A stretch of 64,000 bases of DNA, taken from NCBI RefSeq assembly GCF_963583255.1, contig NC_084812.1, positions 23,288,959 to 23,352,958 of the forward strand, read 5' to 3'. Shown one piece after another: positions 12,973 through 25,575 of the stretch. Positions within the stretch are counted from its first letter, which is position 1, and each line of letters begins with the position of its first letter. The DNA is from Pyrus communis. Taxonomy: Eukaryota; Streptophyta; Magnoliopsida; Rosales; Rosaceae. The notes below the pieces were generated by a model, which saw only the letters and a program-made list of their open reading frames with translations, was not told where the DNA came from and did not search any database. The translations under genes were made by a program, and so were the position numbers.

Positions 12973-13549
12973 AGTGTCGCTAAATGAGCAACTCTCTAAA
13001 TTTCTTAATTTTGTGTAATCTTAATAATTTTTCGGATAATATTTTCGAGTGACACGTGTTGAGATGTAATTGGTTATGCAAATTTGTAAAAAAAATTAAA
13101 AATTTTAAATTGAGATTATTGGAAGAGGTAAGAGAGGGGTGTGTATGAAAAGAGTGTTTGAGGTGAATAGAATGTGAAAATTTAGAATAAAATGAGGTAA
13201 GAAAGTATGTGAGGGTGAAAAGGATGTGAGAAATGGTGTAGATTTGCCATTGGTCTTTATAGGAAAAAGTTAAAATTTTTAATTTCGTCTTATAAAAAAT
13301 AAAATCCAATGACTAGATGACATCATCTAGCCGTTGCTACTGATATCAGCGCGTTGGAGGTAACAGATTAGGCCCCAACAAATAGGTGGCTGGAAGTGGC
13401 TAGCCCGATAGCCAAAAGACCATCCTTTGGCGAGATGGGTTCCACTTATTTTTGGCGCAACCCTCTATAGAAGTTGGGTTTTTTTTTACCAAAACGGGCT
13501 AAAAAATGGCCTTTAGACTTTTAGCCATCTCCAATGAAGATGATCTTAC

Positions 13550-13807
13550 ATGACACAAGCACATCTTTATATAAAGGCTCATGCCAATAAAATAAGGACA
13601 TGTTTTTATTTCGTTCGCACGGTACATTGCTAATAAATCATTTTCTTATTAAAGATATATCATGTTTACAAAAATATGGTATATCTACGACTTTTCATGT
13701 CACGTTAGGGTTTTTATTGTTCTCAATCACATATTAGAGCAAAACTTGAATTTGTCCATTATATATAATAAGTTCGTTTGGCGTTTAGTAGTACATGATT
13801 GACATAA
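13550..13807 (+). other. Distal promoter block of ZIFL copy 2 (duplicate of about 4285-4945)
   Basis: It shares 'taaatcattttcttattaaa', 'atggtatatct', 'tttggcgtt' and 'agtagtRMatgattgac' with the copy 1 upstream region. It is then interrupted by the inverted-repeat element at 13808 and resumes at 18176 with 'ctaattgtcgagcaaatatt'. Confidence 0.65.
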
Positions 13808-16800
13808 GAGAAATTTTATTTAAACCCATTTAATCCCTTTCTACACCTAACTTAAAATTTAAATGTTAATTGTCTGTTTTATCATCTTACATAATTACCA
13901 TCAAGTACAAGATGAAATTTGTGATATCCCGTCCCTAAAATTATGATTTTATTTTATTCTTGACGTATTTTGAAGATTTGATTGGGACTAGTTCTTTATT
14001 TCTCCAAATTTGAGAAACGAAGTGAGGGTTACTTTAGTCATTTCCAATTTTCTCGACCTTTTCGGTCAACTCTTGAATTGGTTAGGTAGAGTTCAATTCC
14101 ATGAGCGCGTAGGCGTAAACAGATCTTATTTCCGAGTCCGAACGGAAAAGTTAGAATCGTTTAAAGTTGGTGGCATTTTGGTAATATTACCAAAATGCTA
14201 TAAATGGAAGGGAAACCTCCAAAAAAGGAGGAAGGGTTTGCAGAAAATGGGAGATGGAAACTGCACTAACCCGTTTTAGGGGGAAATTTGACCCATAAAC
14301 CCACCAAACTTGACCCGCTTGTATCTTTCTCATCCGAGCTCCGTTTTGGATGATCTTGGTGTCCATGGAAAGCTCTTGACGAGCCCTACATCTCTATGAT
14401 GTTAGATGTTCCCATTTCTTTTCCATCTTTGTAGTTCGAGGTCGCAAAGTCCACGACTTTTCCGGCGGTTTTATCATTTTTCCGGCGATTCCGGCAACGA
14501 TTTTCTTCGAGTGAGGTATGAAACTTCATCTACTATTCATAATCTTCAAGTGGGTATGCTTAGTTTGTGCTTTCCTATTCATTTTAGAGTTGGGTGTTTA
14601 GAACCCTATAAATCTGGTTTTCTCCGGTGAAATTGGATGGTTTCCGGTTAGAATTTAGCGTCGGCCTAGTTGTGAAAAGTGTTTCCCTTGTTGAGCTCTA
14701 GCTACCACGTAAATTTGAGTTCATCTAGTTAATGTTGAAATTCAGGGTTTGTAAACCCTCCATCTTGACTTCCACCGCGTGTGGCAGTGCGTGGGATCGT
14801 TCACGAGTGTTATCTAGGTTTCAAATACCTTCTAGTGACCATGTAAACCTATGTCTAGCTTGGTTTCCAAAGATTCAATTGTTTGGTGTGGTGATCAATT
14901 TGGACCGCCACTTGTTTGTGTGATTGTCAACAATTTGACCATTGGATCAAAATGAAACTTTAGTGTGTTATCCTCGAAGCATAATGTGGACTTTGGGAAG
15001 TTATGGATCATAAATCAGATTTGCGGATTGTTGTGGACCCCATCGTTGACCGATAATTGATTTATGGTCAACATGTCTCAGAATGTTCTAAATAATAAAA
15101 TTAGTACTATGGAAGACTTAAGTGAAGTCTAATGGGCCTATACTAGTTAGAGAGTGACTTGAACATATGCGATATGGTTATTACCTTGATTTCTTATATT
15201 GGTATCATCTGTGAATTTGACTTGGTCTTATAATGTGATTCTATTGAAATGTGATTATATATATATATATATATATAGCCATAGACCTATGTTTATCAAA
15301 CATGATTTGGCTTGTGTACTGATGATGATCGTGGTATGTGAATTGACGTGCATATTTGAAAGGTGTTTGATGTACATAGATGGTATGTTATGATGAAATG
15401 TGAGTGACTTTAATATATGTGAATATGAAATGGTTTTATAATCATTTTTCCTATAAATTGTTAATTTTCATATTTAGCCAATGATGTTGTTATATGAAGT
15501 GGGATTTGACATGCATATTGGAAATATGGTTTGTTTTGTTTGATTGGTGATGGTCCGGGATTGTATCCACATTAGTTCATTGAGTTTAGTTTGAAATGGT
15601 TGCAAAGGTATAGGCTTTAGATGAACAGTGTTGCCCTAATTCTACTTTCATTGTGTGTATGTGAATATGGGTGTGAGATGTTATGGTTGTTTGAAATGAA
15701 CTTTTGGATGTCTGGGTGACTCCCTCAGAGTTTTCAAAAGTAGGGTATTGAATTCTTATGAAAGATTTATATTCAAGGTTTATAAATTATGATTGATGGC
15801 TAGTTTTATTATTGTATCACATGCTTATTTTATTATCCCTCACCCGAGCCTCTCAGCTTGTCTGGATGCCTGATTTGCCAGTGCACCAATTCCATAATAT
15901 TTGGCATTGACTTTACATATGACAGGTCTGGGTAGATTATGAGAAACCGCTTGATATTTTGGTTTCGTTGAGTGGTCCGGAACCCAATGTTGTTGGATTC
16001 CGTTGAGTGGTCCGGAATCCTTGCTCTTGTTCATTCCGTAAGGTGATCTTAGAATCCTAAATTCGAGTAGATGGGAATTACCCACAATAGATATTGTGAA
16101 AATAAATTAGAATCGCCATGTTATTATTCATAACCCAAGTTGGGAATTATGTAGAGTTCATTAATTAAATTCGTGAAATGATATGTTATCTCATTAATTG
16201 ATTAACATAATTAAATATTAACATTGTGCTTTGTGATTCCTTGATATGTTACAAGCTATGTATTGAGATCTAATGTTGGAAGTATAGTGATTGGTATGAT
16301 GAAGTGAAATGTGATTTGACTTGTATATTGAAAATGGTTGTGACATGTGATTGAAATGCATATTGAATTGCTTAGGAGATGTGAGGTCTAGTAAATGACC
16401 GATAACCCATTGTGATGTGGATTTGTGCTCAATATTGCTTCGTTTCGTTGAGTTTCGTGAATTGGGTAACTTGAATCATGTCTTGTTCCTTCGAGCCGTT
16501 GTTATGCTTCTTGGACTTCCGTTCAATTCGGTTGGGTGGTCTAGAACTGAGTTCTGTTTGGATTCCGTTGAGTGATGGTCCGTAATCCCCTTTGGAGCCT
16601 TGGTCCGTTGGGTGGTCCAAAATCCCCTTTTCCAAAGATGTAGTCTTCAACTGAATTGTGTTGCTCTAGCCTTGCGTTTAGACTTGTTGTATGTGTTATT
16701 GATGATGTGATGGTTGACATTATTGATTGATGTGATTATGGAATGACGTTGGATATGAGTGGGGTTATCATGAGTATTTTAGTTGATTAATATTTCTAGA

Positions 16801-18176
16801 GAATTATGTGTACTTTGTTAATTCTTAACTATGTTACACACTATGAAATGCGATTTTAGGTGGAAAACGTGAGGAATTACGTGATGGATGAAGTGGAAAG
16901 TTTAGTTGTCATGTGGGATTGTTATGTTGGATATCATGATTATTGTTATGATTAGACTTGTTGATAAATGTGGCTAGAAAATGGTATTGTGCTTCGTTGG
17001 TTCTTTGAAGTGATATATGTTGTGAATTGCGGTATCATGTTGCGACATAATGATTTATATATAGTTGGAGGGGAAATCATGTTTTTCTGATAGGTTTGTT
17101 ATGTAACCCTGAGTCTAGTATTTTCATGCTTGTCAAATTCTATTGATTGATGGAGAAATGTTATCCCTTTTGACTTAATCGGACTGTGTTATATGTCAAT
17201 TATTGTGCATGACGAACTACGAATGGCTTGATCCCTGTTTAGGGTACATAGGCAGTCTAACGGGGAGGTTAGATGCAGCCATAAAACATGCGAAAAATAA
17301 CTATGCTATCGATTTTTGAGTTGTGCTTACCCATATCCCGGAGGTGGGATATAATGGATACGGATTTTTGGTGACGTCACGTGTCAATTCTGGACGTATG
17401 TCGGGATTGGGGCGTGACAAAATTAATAAAACTACAATTTATCAATAAACCCACACATTATAATTAAACGTTACCATCACTCCTTGTTTATCCTACGTTC
17501 ATTCCGACTAAAACTCTAATAACTCTTATACAAAAAAACAAGTTTTTTTTATCGATGGCTAAAACCTTATTTCCAGCAAGGATGGAGGTGTTGGATGAAC
17601 CAACATCTCACTCTCAAACCATTCAAATTAAATAAACAACATATAAAACAAGCAAAAGCCTTGAAGAAGTACCTAAGTTACAGGCCACATCCTTTATGTC
17701 AATTGTCAACAACCTTCTATAATCATGGTTAGATGATGTGCTCTGGACTCAAATCTTCAAGGAGTCCCCTCAAAATAAAAGGACCTGCATGAAAACAAGG
17801 AGGGAATTTATAGGCAACATGAATCGAAGTTCAACACTGTGTTCAACATTGCCGCCCATGAACGCTCTATAGCTTCGTGAATTTTTTCCTCCTCTTTCTT
17901 GCCTCGAATACTGCAATTGCATCTGCGAGCAGGTACATAGGACCTAGAAGATTTTTGACTTTCGAATTTCTTTGAAAACAAAACTACTTAGTTTGAAATT
18001 TTGTTTTATAAATGGGTGTAAAGAGAAATTAACATTTTGAATTGGGTATGGAAGGACATTTTAGGTAATAAATTTAGGTTTAAAGAGAGATTAATGGTTT
18101 AATTAAAAATAATATGAGTGTAGAAAATAAGTTGGGTGTAGAAAGATTTTACATGAGTTTAAATAAAATTTCCCTC
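13808..18176. mobile_element. TIR element (about 0.86 kb) enlarged by an internal solo LTR
   Basis: The left end 'gaaattttatttaaacccat' (13810) and, in reverse complement, the right end 'gaaattttatttaaactcat' (about 18173) are inverted repeats. They extend about 45 bp through 'ctttctacacctaactta'. Removing the 3505 bp of solo LTR plus one target duplication leaves about 0.86 kb. No transposase is seen, so it is a non-autonomous DNA element. Target duplication is not clear and superfamily is unassigned. It splits the duplicated promoter of ZIFL copy 2. Confidence 0.7.
13920..17419 (+). mobile_element. 3.5-kb solo LTR, chromovirus (Ty3/gypsy) type
   Basis: It starts TGTGATATCCCGTCCC and ends GGATTGGGGCGTGACA, flanked by the perfect 5-bp target duplication AAATT (13915-13919 and 17420-17424). 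No gag-pol and no second LTR are present, so it is a solo LTR left by intra-element recombination. It holds a TA microsatellite (15257-15279) and several 'ccgttgagtggtccggaa' repeats (about 15960-16625). The shared 'gcgcgtaggcgtaaac' block (14104) is related to the LTR at 51036. Family assignment to Tekay/Del-like chromoviruses is from memory of Rosaceae elements. Confidence 0.85.
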
Positions 18177-18733
18177 AACCTAATTGTCGAGCAAATATTT
18201 GGGAAGTGGTTAAATTTCGCCACGTCATCAACAAACTCCAAAACTCAGTCCACAACAGTTCCTACTCCGCTAATTACAATCCTAATTGTGTTTTGCTTTC
18301 TTTCCTTGTCGTATCAATAACAACAAAACACAAATATCAATATTTTTTTTGTTCTGCAAAATCTACACCTTATATTTTATTTCTTATATTGAAAATTTGC
18401 AGGTTCATTGGGTCTTATATACTCACTTTTAATATTGTTCCAATGATGACTTAGTATATGTTTTATTGAAAAAAAAAAAACGTTAATTAAACACTTAAGT
18501 AGTATATAATTTTTGTTCTGAAATAAAATACGTCAATTGCAAGCCAAGCAGCCAACCCCGACTCAAAACATGATTAGCAGTCCATGATATTTTTTCACAT
18601 TTCATCTTAATATTAATTCTGACGTATACAAAGACAAAGTTTTACGTCTCCTCCTACTCCTCAGTCAGCTTCAAACAGATTCAGAAAGCCAATTTTCTGG
18701 GGTTCGGGTTCGAAGCGATTGATCGTTCGAACC
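18176..18733 (+). promoter_or_regulatory. Proximal promoter and leader of ZIFL copy 2
   Basis: It is near-identical to parts of the copy 1 promoter ('gcaaatatttgggaag', 'cctactccgctaattacaat', 'gactcaaaacatgatta'), but lacks the extra 5220-5725 block. The leader and start context (aaccATGG) are conserved. Distal sequence is displaced by more than 4 kb by the insertion at 13808-18176. Confidence 0.6.
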
Positions 18734-21700
18734 ATGGCTGAGGAGTGCAGAGAGACGCTGCTGAAGAAGGTTTACTATGACGAGTGTCCCGGCTGTGTAG
18801 TGGAACAGCGTAAAGAGCTGCAGAGAGGTCTTCCTATCAAAATGCTTGTTTCTATATGGCTTATTGCTCTTTCATCTGGTAAGAAAAGTTTTTTTTACTT
18901 TCTGATGTTATTTATCTGTTGGAGCGGAAAATTTTGAATACTAATTCTCCATCAACAAGTAATTTTAAATTTATTGAGAAGATTTAGACACCATCTTCGC
19001 TTGTCACCAATGAGGGAGGAAGGGACCTGCAAAAAATAACTCTAAAGGTCAACTTAGTATTTGTTCAGAATGCCCTAAAATATACGATCTCACCTCTATC
19101 TTAGGGATGGGCAAATACCTATTGGTTATGGATAACCGCGGTTATCAGCCTATTTAAATTAAACGGTTACGGTTATGGGTAGCCGTTTAGATAAATAAAC
19201 GGTTATAGGTAACCGTTTACCCATGAAATTTAAATGGGCGATTATGGGTGTTAACCGCGGTTATAAACGAGTAACCGTTTACCCATTTATTTTATATATG
19301 TAAAATTAACACAAATCATGTTCTCAATCCACTAATACTTAGCACCGAATAAATTAGCAAGGAATTCATCGGTCATTCTCTCAATAACACTGCTACAGGA
19401 ATGATGTTTCTCATCATCAAGGAATTAGACAAATTAATTTAAATTCTTTGTTGGTAACCATGAAATTTATAGAAATGCTTTGATAGAAATGTCTTCTAAA
19501 CAATTTTTGTAACCCAATAATACTTAGAAAATATTATATTTACCTTCATTGGTAACAGTTAAAAATATCATCCGTAAACTATTATTTCAATTATTGGAAT
19601 GGTATAAGGACTTAAAAAATTAAAATACGAAAATGTATGATGAATGTACCTATAACGGTGTTTAATTGTCAAAAAAAGAAAATTACGACAATTTTTTTTT
19701 AATTTTCAAGTTGTTAAAAAACATATAAACGGCTGAAAAAGTGGTAACGGTAAAAGAAAAAAAAGACAAACACAGTAAAAAGGGTAAATAGGTAAATGAG
19801 TATTAAACGGTTACGGTTAAATGGGTATGCGATTATGGATATGGTTAATCATTTATAAATGGTTATGGGTACGGATATAACCGTTTAGACAATTATCCAA
19901 ACGATTATACGGATATGAGTATAAAGGGTTATCGATAAATAATCGCGGTTACCCGCCCACAATAACCGTTGCCCATCCCAAATCTTCAACCCATGCTGGT
20001 GTGATTGTTGTATTAGGTGCTTGATTGTAGCTACACTCCCCATTTTTGGCGTGCTAGTGACTTGTTTAGTGGAGGAGTAATTTTTTTATATGGTTTAACC
20101 CTGATCTATTGTTTGGTGATCGTTTTGCAGCGCTGCCAGTATCATCTCTCTTTCCATTCCTTTATTTTATGGTGGGTGCATACTTATTAATACTGTTGTT
20201 ACTTGTATTTCTAAAATTTTATAAAAAAAATGCAACCTTCAAAACCCGTTGAAGTCGATTTGGTATCTCAGGATTCCAAATTATTGTTTTGCAGATCAGG
20301 GATTTGCATATTGCTAAAAGAGAGGAAGACATTGGATACTATGCTGGATATGTAGGTGAGTTGATGATCGTCGCTAAACTTTCGTATTCTTCACCATTTT
20401 GTTCCTTAATAAGTGCCTTTACGAACTTTCGTACGCTGTGAAGGGGCTTCATTTATGCTTGGCAGAGTTCTGACATCAATTTTGTGGGGAATGGTGGCTG
20501 ATCGCTATGGCCGGAAGCCTGTCATAATTATAGGGATTGTTGCAGTGTTAGTAACCTCTGTTCTGCAATTGAGTTTCAATTTGATCATTTGGCAATTAAC
20601 ACTGGCTGTTTTCTTCAACACTTTTCTCTGCGTATTTACAAATTATTTTTACCATTTATTGGCTCAGGGTTATTTTCAACACTCTATTTGGACTCAGTGT
20701 AAACTATTGGATGGCTATTTCTACACGGTTTCTTCTTGGAAGTTTGAATGGTTCACTTGGGCCGATTAAGGTACTGCATCGTGTCATGTACGATTATAAA
20801 TGATGTCATTGCAACTGTACAGCCACGTATGTAATGTCCCCGTTACTTAGAATATATGATTTAACTGCATGACCAGGCATACTCATGTGAAGCCTTCCGA
20901 GAAGAACACCAAGCTTTAAGCATGTCAACAGTAAGCCACATTGGCCTCTGGGTTCTGCAGCTTCTTTTAATAAGTGTTCTACATCATCAACATTGAGAGT
21001 TATCATCTTTTTTATCAGGTTAGTGTAGCCCGGGGTATCGGATTGATCATTGGCCCAGCTTTGGGAGGTTTCTTGGCCCAGGTAATTCTACCCTCGTGTA
21101 CTTTCACGCTAGGAACCGCAATTCAGAAAATCCCTTAGTGTGCGTGTATTTTGTCATGCTAATTGTTTAGCAAGACCATTCAATGAAACTTTCTGTGAAT
21201 CCGTATGTGTCAAATGATGGAAGAGATGTTTCATTGATGTGCTTAATTTCTTTAATCCTCTAAAAAGAACAATAATAACTAGCTCTCATTCCAAATATGA
21301 TACTTCGGACAAGTCAGAGAATGTTTCAATCCATGTTATTTTGTGGGTTTTTCAAGCCTCAAGAACTACACGTTCGACTGTCATCATAGCACTAGAGAAA
21401 CCTTACATGAATATTTATACAACCAATTTTGTCACATACACGATTAATCTACATGGTTACGAAAGCTGAAACTTGCTGCAGCGAAAATCATGGGAAGCAG
21501 ATCATTTTAAGTGCATGTGCTATCACTAACACATGGGAATTAATTTTAAGGCTTAAAGCAAGCATGAGGTGTCACATTCAGCTCTGAATTAGTACAGGGG
21601 TTAGAGTGTGAGAAGGTTGGGTTTCAAAGGAATAGGCTAAATAGAGCAAATAATGGCTCAATGTCGTGTACGCTTAGTGAAAATTATGGGGTAGCAGATG

Positions 21701-24677
21701 ATTTTACTATTCCAAGGCTGTTTCCTGCGAGTTTATGTGGGATACTAAAACGATCTTATTCCTGCGCCAGCATGTCTGTATAATTTGATTACTATTCAGA
21801 GCTACTGGACGCCAAAGAAAAAACTATTCTATTTCTTTGTTATTTTTTCCTGGTTGATCTCTCTCTCTCTCTCTATCTCTCGCGTGGGCATTCGCTTAGC
21901 GTTTTGTCTTCAAGACTGTTAATGGGATGTACCTAACAATTTTTATGCAGCCAGCAGACAAATATCCAAGTATATTTTCCCAAAACTCTATATTTGGGAG
22001 GTAAGTTTGGCTACTTATTAAGTATACTGCAATGGTTGTCAAATTTCTGAAGTTTTCGTATTACGTATATGTTGCAGTATGATGTTCCATATATAATGTG
22101 AAAGATTTGTGCAGGTTTCCGTATTTCTTGCCTTGCCTATGTACATCGGCTTTAGCGTTTGGAGTAACCATTATTTCTTTCTGGCTTCCGGTACACATCT
22201 TAGTATAAATTCCTTTATGCTGATGAATCTCTTTTATTTTTTTCTCATTGCTGTTTTTGGCCTCTTATAATTTTTTTTCTCAATTTTCTCAATAGATGCC
22301 TCCTTGAAATCTTGAATGCAGGTCTCCCTTACTGTCCTGCATTGCATATAGACGCAGTTCCTAAATTAAAAGTACCTGTTAATACTAAGTTCCGTTCTTA
22401 TATTATATTATCTAATCATATACTCCGTGCGTTCTATACTCATTCATCCTAGCACGCCTTAACTTATTTTTACGTGAATGAGAAGATTTCAGACATCTTG
22501 TCTTTCACTCTTTATTTGAATTTAACTTCTTGACAATCTCCCAAGAAGAGAGAAACTAGTAATGCTTGGTTCATCTTTAGCACATGTTTACATTTAAGTA
22601 CTCTTTGAAACTATACGTATTAACAGAAAATTTCCGTATTTTGGTGGTTGCAGGAAACTTTACACAAGCACAACGGAAAAGCTAGATTACACGATGATTC
22701 TTATGAAGCTTTGGAAACTGCTTCTGGTGGGTCTGATACAAATGAAAAGCAAAAAACTGATGAACAAACACCTAAAGAAAACCTTTTCAAGAATTGGCCC
22801 TTAATATCTTCAATCATTGTTTATTGCGTTTTCTCACTTCATGACATGGCTTATGGAGAGGTAATTCCGTGCGTTTTTTCATTTTAACACAGTATAGTAC
22901 TAATTTCAGCATCTTCCCTTTTCCTTTTCCTCTCTTTTACTTGAAGTGATACTATGTGTTTCTTGTGATTCATTTAAAACAGATATTCTCATTATGGGCC
23001 GTGAGTCCTCGGAAGTTTGGGGGTTTGAGCTTTACAACTGAGGACGTTGGTGAAGTTCTTGCAATTTCTGGTAATGCTTGATATTTCCACATGTTCCTAA
23101 AACACTTTATGATCTGCATAACATATCTGGGATATTTTATATGCAGTCTCTGCTTGTTTCTATTTGTGACTAACTACATATACAGAACAATGGCTGACAA
23201 CTTAATCAACCTGTAGGTTTTAGTCTTTTTGTCTTCCAAATTACTCTATATCCATATGTTGAAAGGCTTCTTGGTCCTGTTATGATTGCTCGCATTGGAG
23301 GGGTAAGTTTTCCGCTCCTGTTCCCTGTGCAGTATACTACCTTCTGCACTTCAGTTCTTTTTGCGAATAATTGTCCTTTGACCTAATTCCTGGTGACTGA
23401 TATTAATTTTTATCTTCATGGTTTTTTCATTCGCGTGCAGATTATATCCATACCCCTGTTGTCAAGTTACCCGCTTATAGCAATGTTGTCCGGGTTCTCC
23501 CTTTTCGTGCTGTTAAACTGTGCGTCTGTGCTGAAGAATGTCATATCTGTATGTGCATCCATGAATTTAGAGCTCATTTGAATTAATACACTGTATGCAT
23601 CATTGCATGAATGCCCCTCATTCAGTGTATTAATCATAATACGAGCTACGAAAGCAAAACTCTACTTTATCTACTCCACAGAAATTGATACATAGTTTGT
23701 CAAATTTTATTTACTTTTCTTTCGGGGGAATACTCTCTGGTACCGATAAAAGATATCGAGAGGCTTCCAATTGCTACCTTATCTTCTCTTATACGTGTTG
23801 TGCTCTAACTTTTAAATTTTTTGTGTACAATTAGATCACGATTATAACCGGCATGTTCATCCTTCAAAACAGAGCGGTGGTAATTTTCTTCTCGAATTAA
23901 CTGGTTTAGAATTCTCCCCTCGTCTCAAGTCATGAGATTATTGATCTTCAATAGGAAATGTGTCGTAACTTGGCCGTGATTAAACAACAGGACCAAAAAC
24001 AAAGAGGCGCAGCGAATGGACTTTCTATGACAGCAATGTCACTGTTCAAGGCAATTGCTCCAGCTGCTGGTGGTGCATTGTAAGTTTAGCTTTCTTTAAC
24101 TTATGGGCGATGCTTAAATCCATATATTCGTTCTAGTAAGTACGCCAACTGGGAGCTTACGTGATTTTGTTATACCATGTTTCTTGTTGATACTGCTCAA
24201 CGACATGAGTTTGTGTATATCTTATACATACGTTTTGTTCTGCATATAGTTTAAAGATTACTAGTAGACATTAGTATTGCATGCTGTAAATTGGTGAAGG
24301 CGAGTTTACATGCCTTACAATAGTGTAGTTTTTTATGGTGAAGGCGAGTTTACAAGCCTCACACTTTACCAATGATATGAAATTTGTATTGCATGATCGC
24401 ATCGTAAAGAATTCAAAAATCTTCCTTTCTTTTGTTAATCATGATTTCGTCTGAACAGGTTTTCTTGGGCACAAAAACGTAGGGATGCTGCTATCCTACC
24501 TGGTATCATACTTGACCAACTTTTCATCCTGGATTTACTGACAACTCGCATGGTTTAGAAACATAACCGTTCCAATTTTCGATTGCAGGAAGCCAGATGA
24601 TATTCTTCATCTTGAATGTGGTCGAGGCAATTGCAGTTCTGATGACATTTAAGCCGTTTCTCACTCTACGTGAATAG
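18734..24677 (+). CDS. ZIFL: ZIFL-type MFS transporter, copy 2
   Basis: Exons are at 18734-18878, 20131-20171, 20295-20355, 20444-20546, 20668-20770, 20877-20930, 21019-21081, 21951-22000, 22115-22190, 22654-22860, 22983-23070, 23217-23302, 23441-23548, 23835-23879, 23991-24079, 24459-24502 and 24589-24677. All 17 match copy 1 in length, giving 483 aa with no stop or frameshift. Intron 1 is enlarged by a hAT-like insertion. Differences from copy 1 include A154S and S155C after TM4, W174R in the [11 protein letters not shown] motif (CGG at 21031-21033), GPAAGG to APAAGG, and LTLPE to LTLRE at the C-terminus. Same family role as copy 1 (proton-coupled MFS carrier). Whether it is still functional is uncertain because of the W174R change. 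Confidence 0.9.
19103..19981. mobile_element. hAT-like non-autonomous element in intron 1 of ZIFL copy 2
   Basis: It is bounded by 'agggatgggcaa' at the left and 'ttgcccatccca' at the right, an inverted terminal repeat. The subterminal regions are dense with GGTTAT/ATAACC motifs on both strands ('aaccgcggttat', 'aaacggttacggttatgggt'). The flanks share ATCTT. The orthologous intron 1 of copy 1 (6089-6536) lacks it. No transposase is present. Confidence 0.75.
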
Positions 24678-25218
24678 ATCAAGATCAATGTAAACGGAAG
24701 TTCATGTCGAAGTCTAAAGAAACTCCCTCAACATAATTATGGGCAGATCATTGTATGCATTATAGTTGTCCACACTCTAGCAAGGATATAGCTTAGTAGG
24801 AATATTAGATATGATCCTCATTAATAACATAAGAAAGGACTTAGATAATAGGGTTGCGATCGAACGATTTTGAGTGCAAAAGGCACTTGGATTAAAATCG
24901 TATGCAAATGGGACTTAGATTGCCACACAAGAAACAGTTCCTGCATGTGTAACTTCACTGTCAAGCAACAAAAACGCCGTGTTTATAATCGGAAACATAA
25001 AACAATAAAGAAGACCCGAATCTACATGGGACTTCATTAAAAAATTCCCCAACATCGTCACGATGGAGCTCTAAATACCATTATCGTAAACAGCTCAGCT
25101 AAATTGTTCCTAGTATCTGTTTTCAAATGCTACTTCCGAAGTTTCTTTTCATTTGATTTTGGCACTGCACGATCACTAGGCTCAAGCTTGATAAGCTCAG
25201 AGGCTCGGAGCATTGGAG
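24678..25218. other. 3' flank of ZIFL copy 2
   Basis: It is homologous to 11160-11560 up to about 25060 ('aagaagacccgaatc', 'attccccaacatcg'), which marks the right edge of the segmental duplication. No gene is seen. Confidence 0.5.
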
Positions 25219-25575
25219 TAAGGCCATCTCCAATCGAGGGCTGGCCAAATGGCTTATTTTAGCCTTCTGGTCCTCCAAGATATTAATATTTTAATGAACA
25301 ATACATGATCATATTTGCCTCCATCTCCAACCGAGAGCCAAAGGGCCATAGAGCTCGTTTTAGCTCTGTCACAAAAAACCGTATCCAACCAAGGGCCAAA
25401 GGGCCAAACATAATTTATTATTTAAATTCAAATCCAACAACAACTTAAATTTAAAAACTACAACTTATATTTAAAAATTACAACTTAAATTTAAAAACGA
25501 CGAATTAAATTTAAAAACTATAAATTAAATTTAAAAACTACATTAACTTGAATTAAAAACTACAACAACTTAAAC

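Larger units (their letters stand above)
11985..13545. mobile_element. Harbinger-type MITE remnant split by Cassandra
   Basis: The right end (13528-13545) reads 'ttttagccatctccaatg', in reverse the 'cattggagatggc' terminus of the element at 25.2-27.7 kb. 13100-13260 (G-rich 'gaggtaagagaggggtgtg', then 'atttataggaaaaa') resembles 26570-26680. 'ctagccgttgctac' plus 'ctggaagtggctagccc' resembles 27485-27510. A diverged repeat containing 'ataatttttcggataa' lies on both sides of the Cassandra insertion, at 12040-12062 and 13021-13042. The left end is not defined. Confidence 0.5.
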
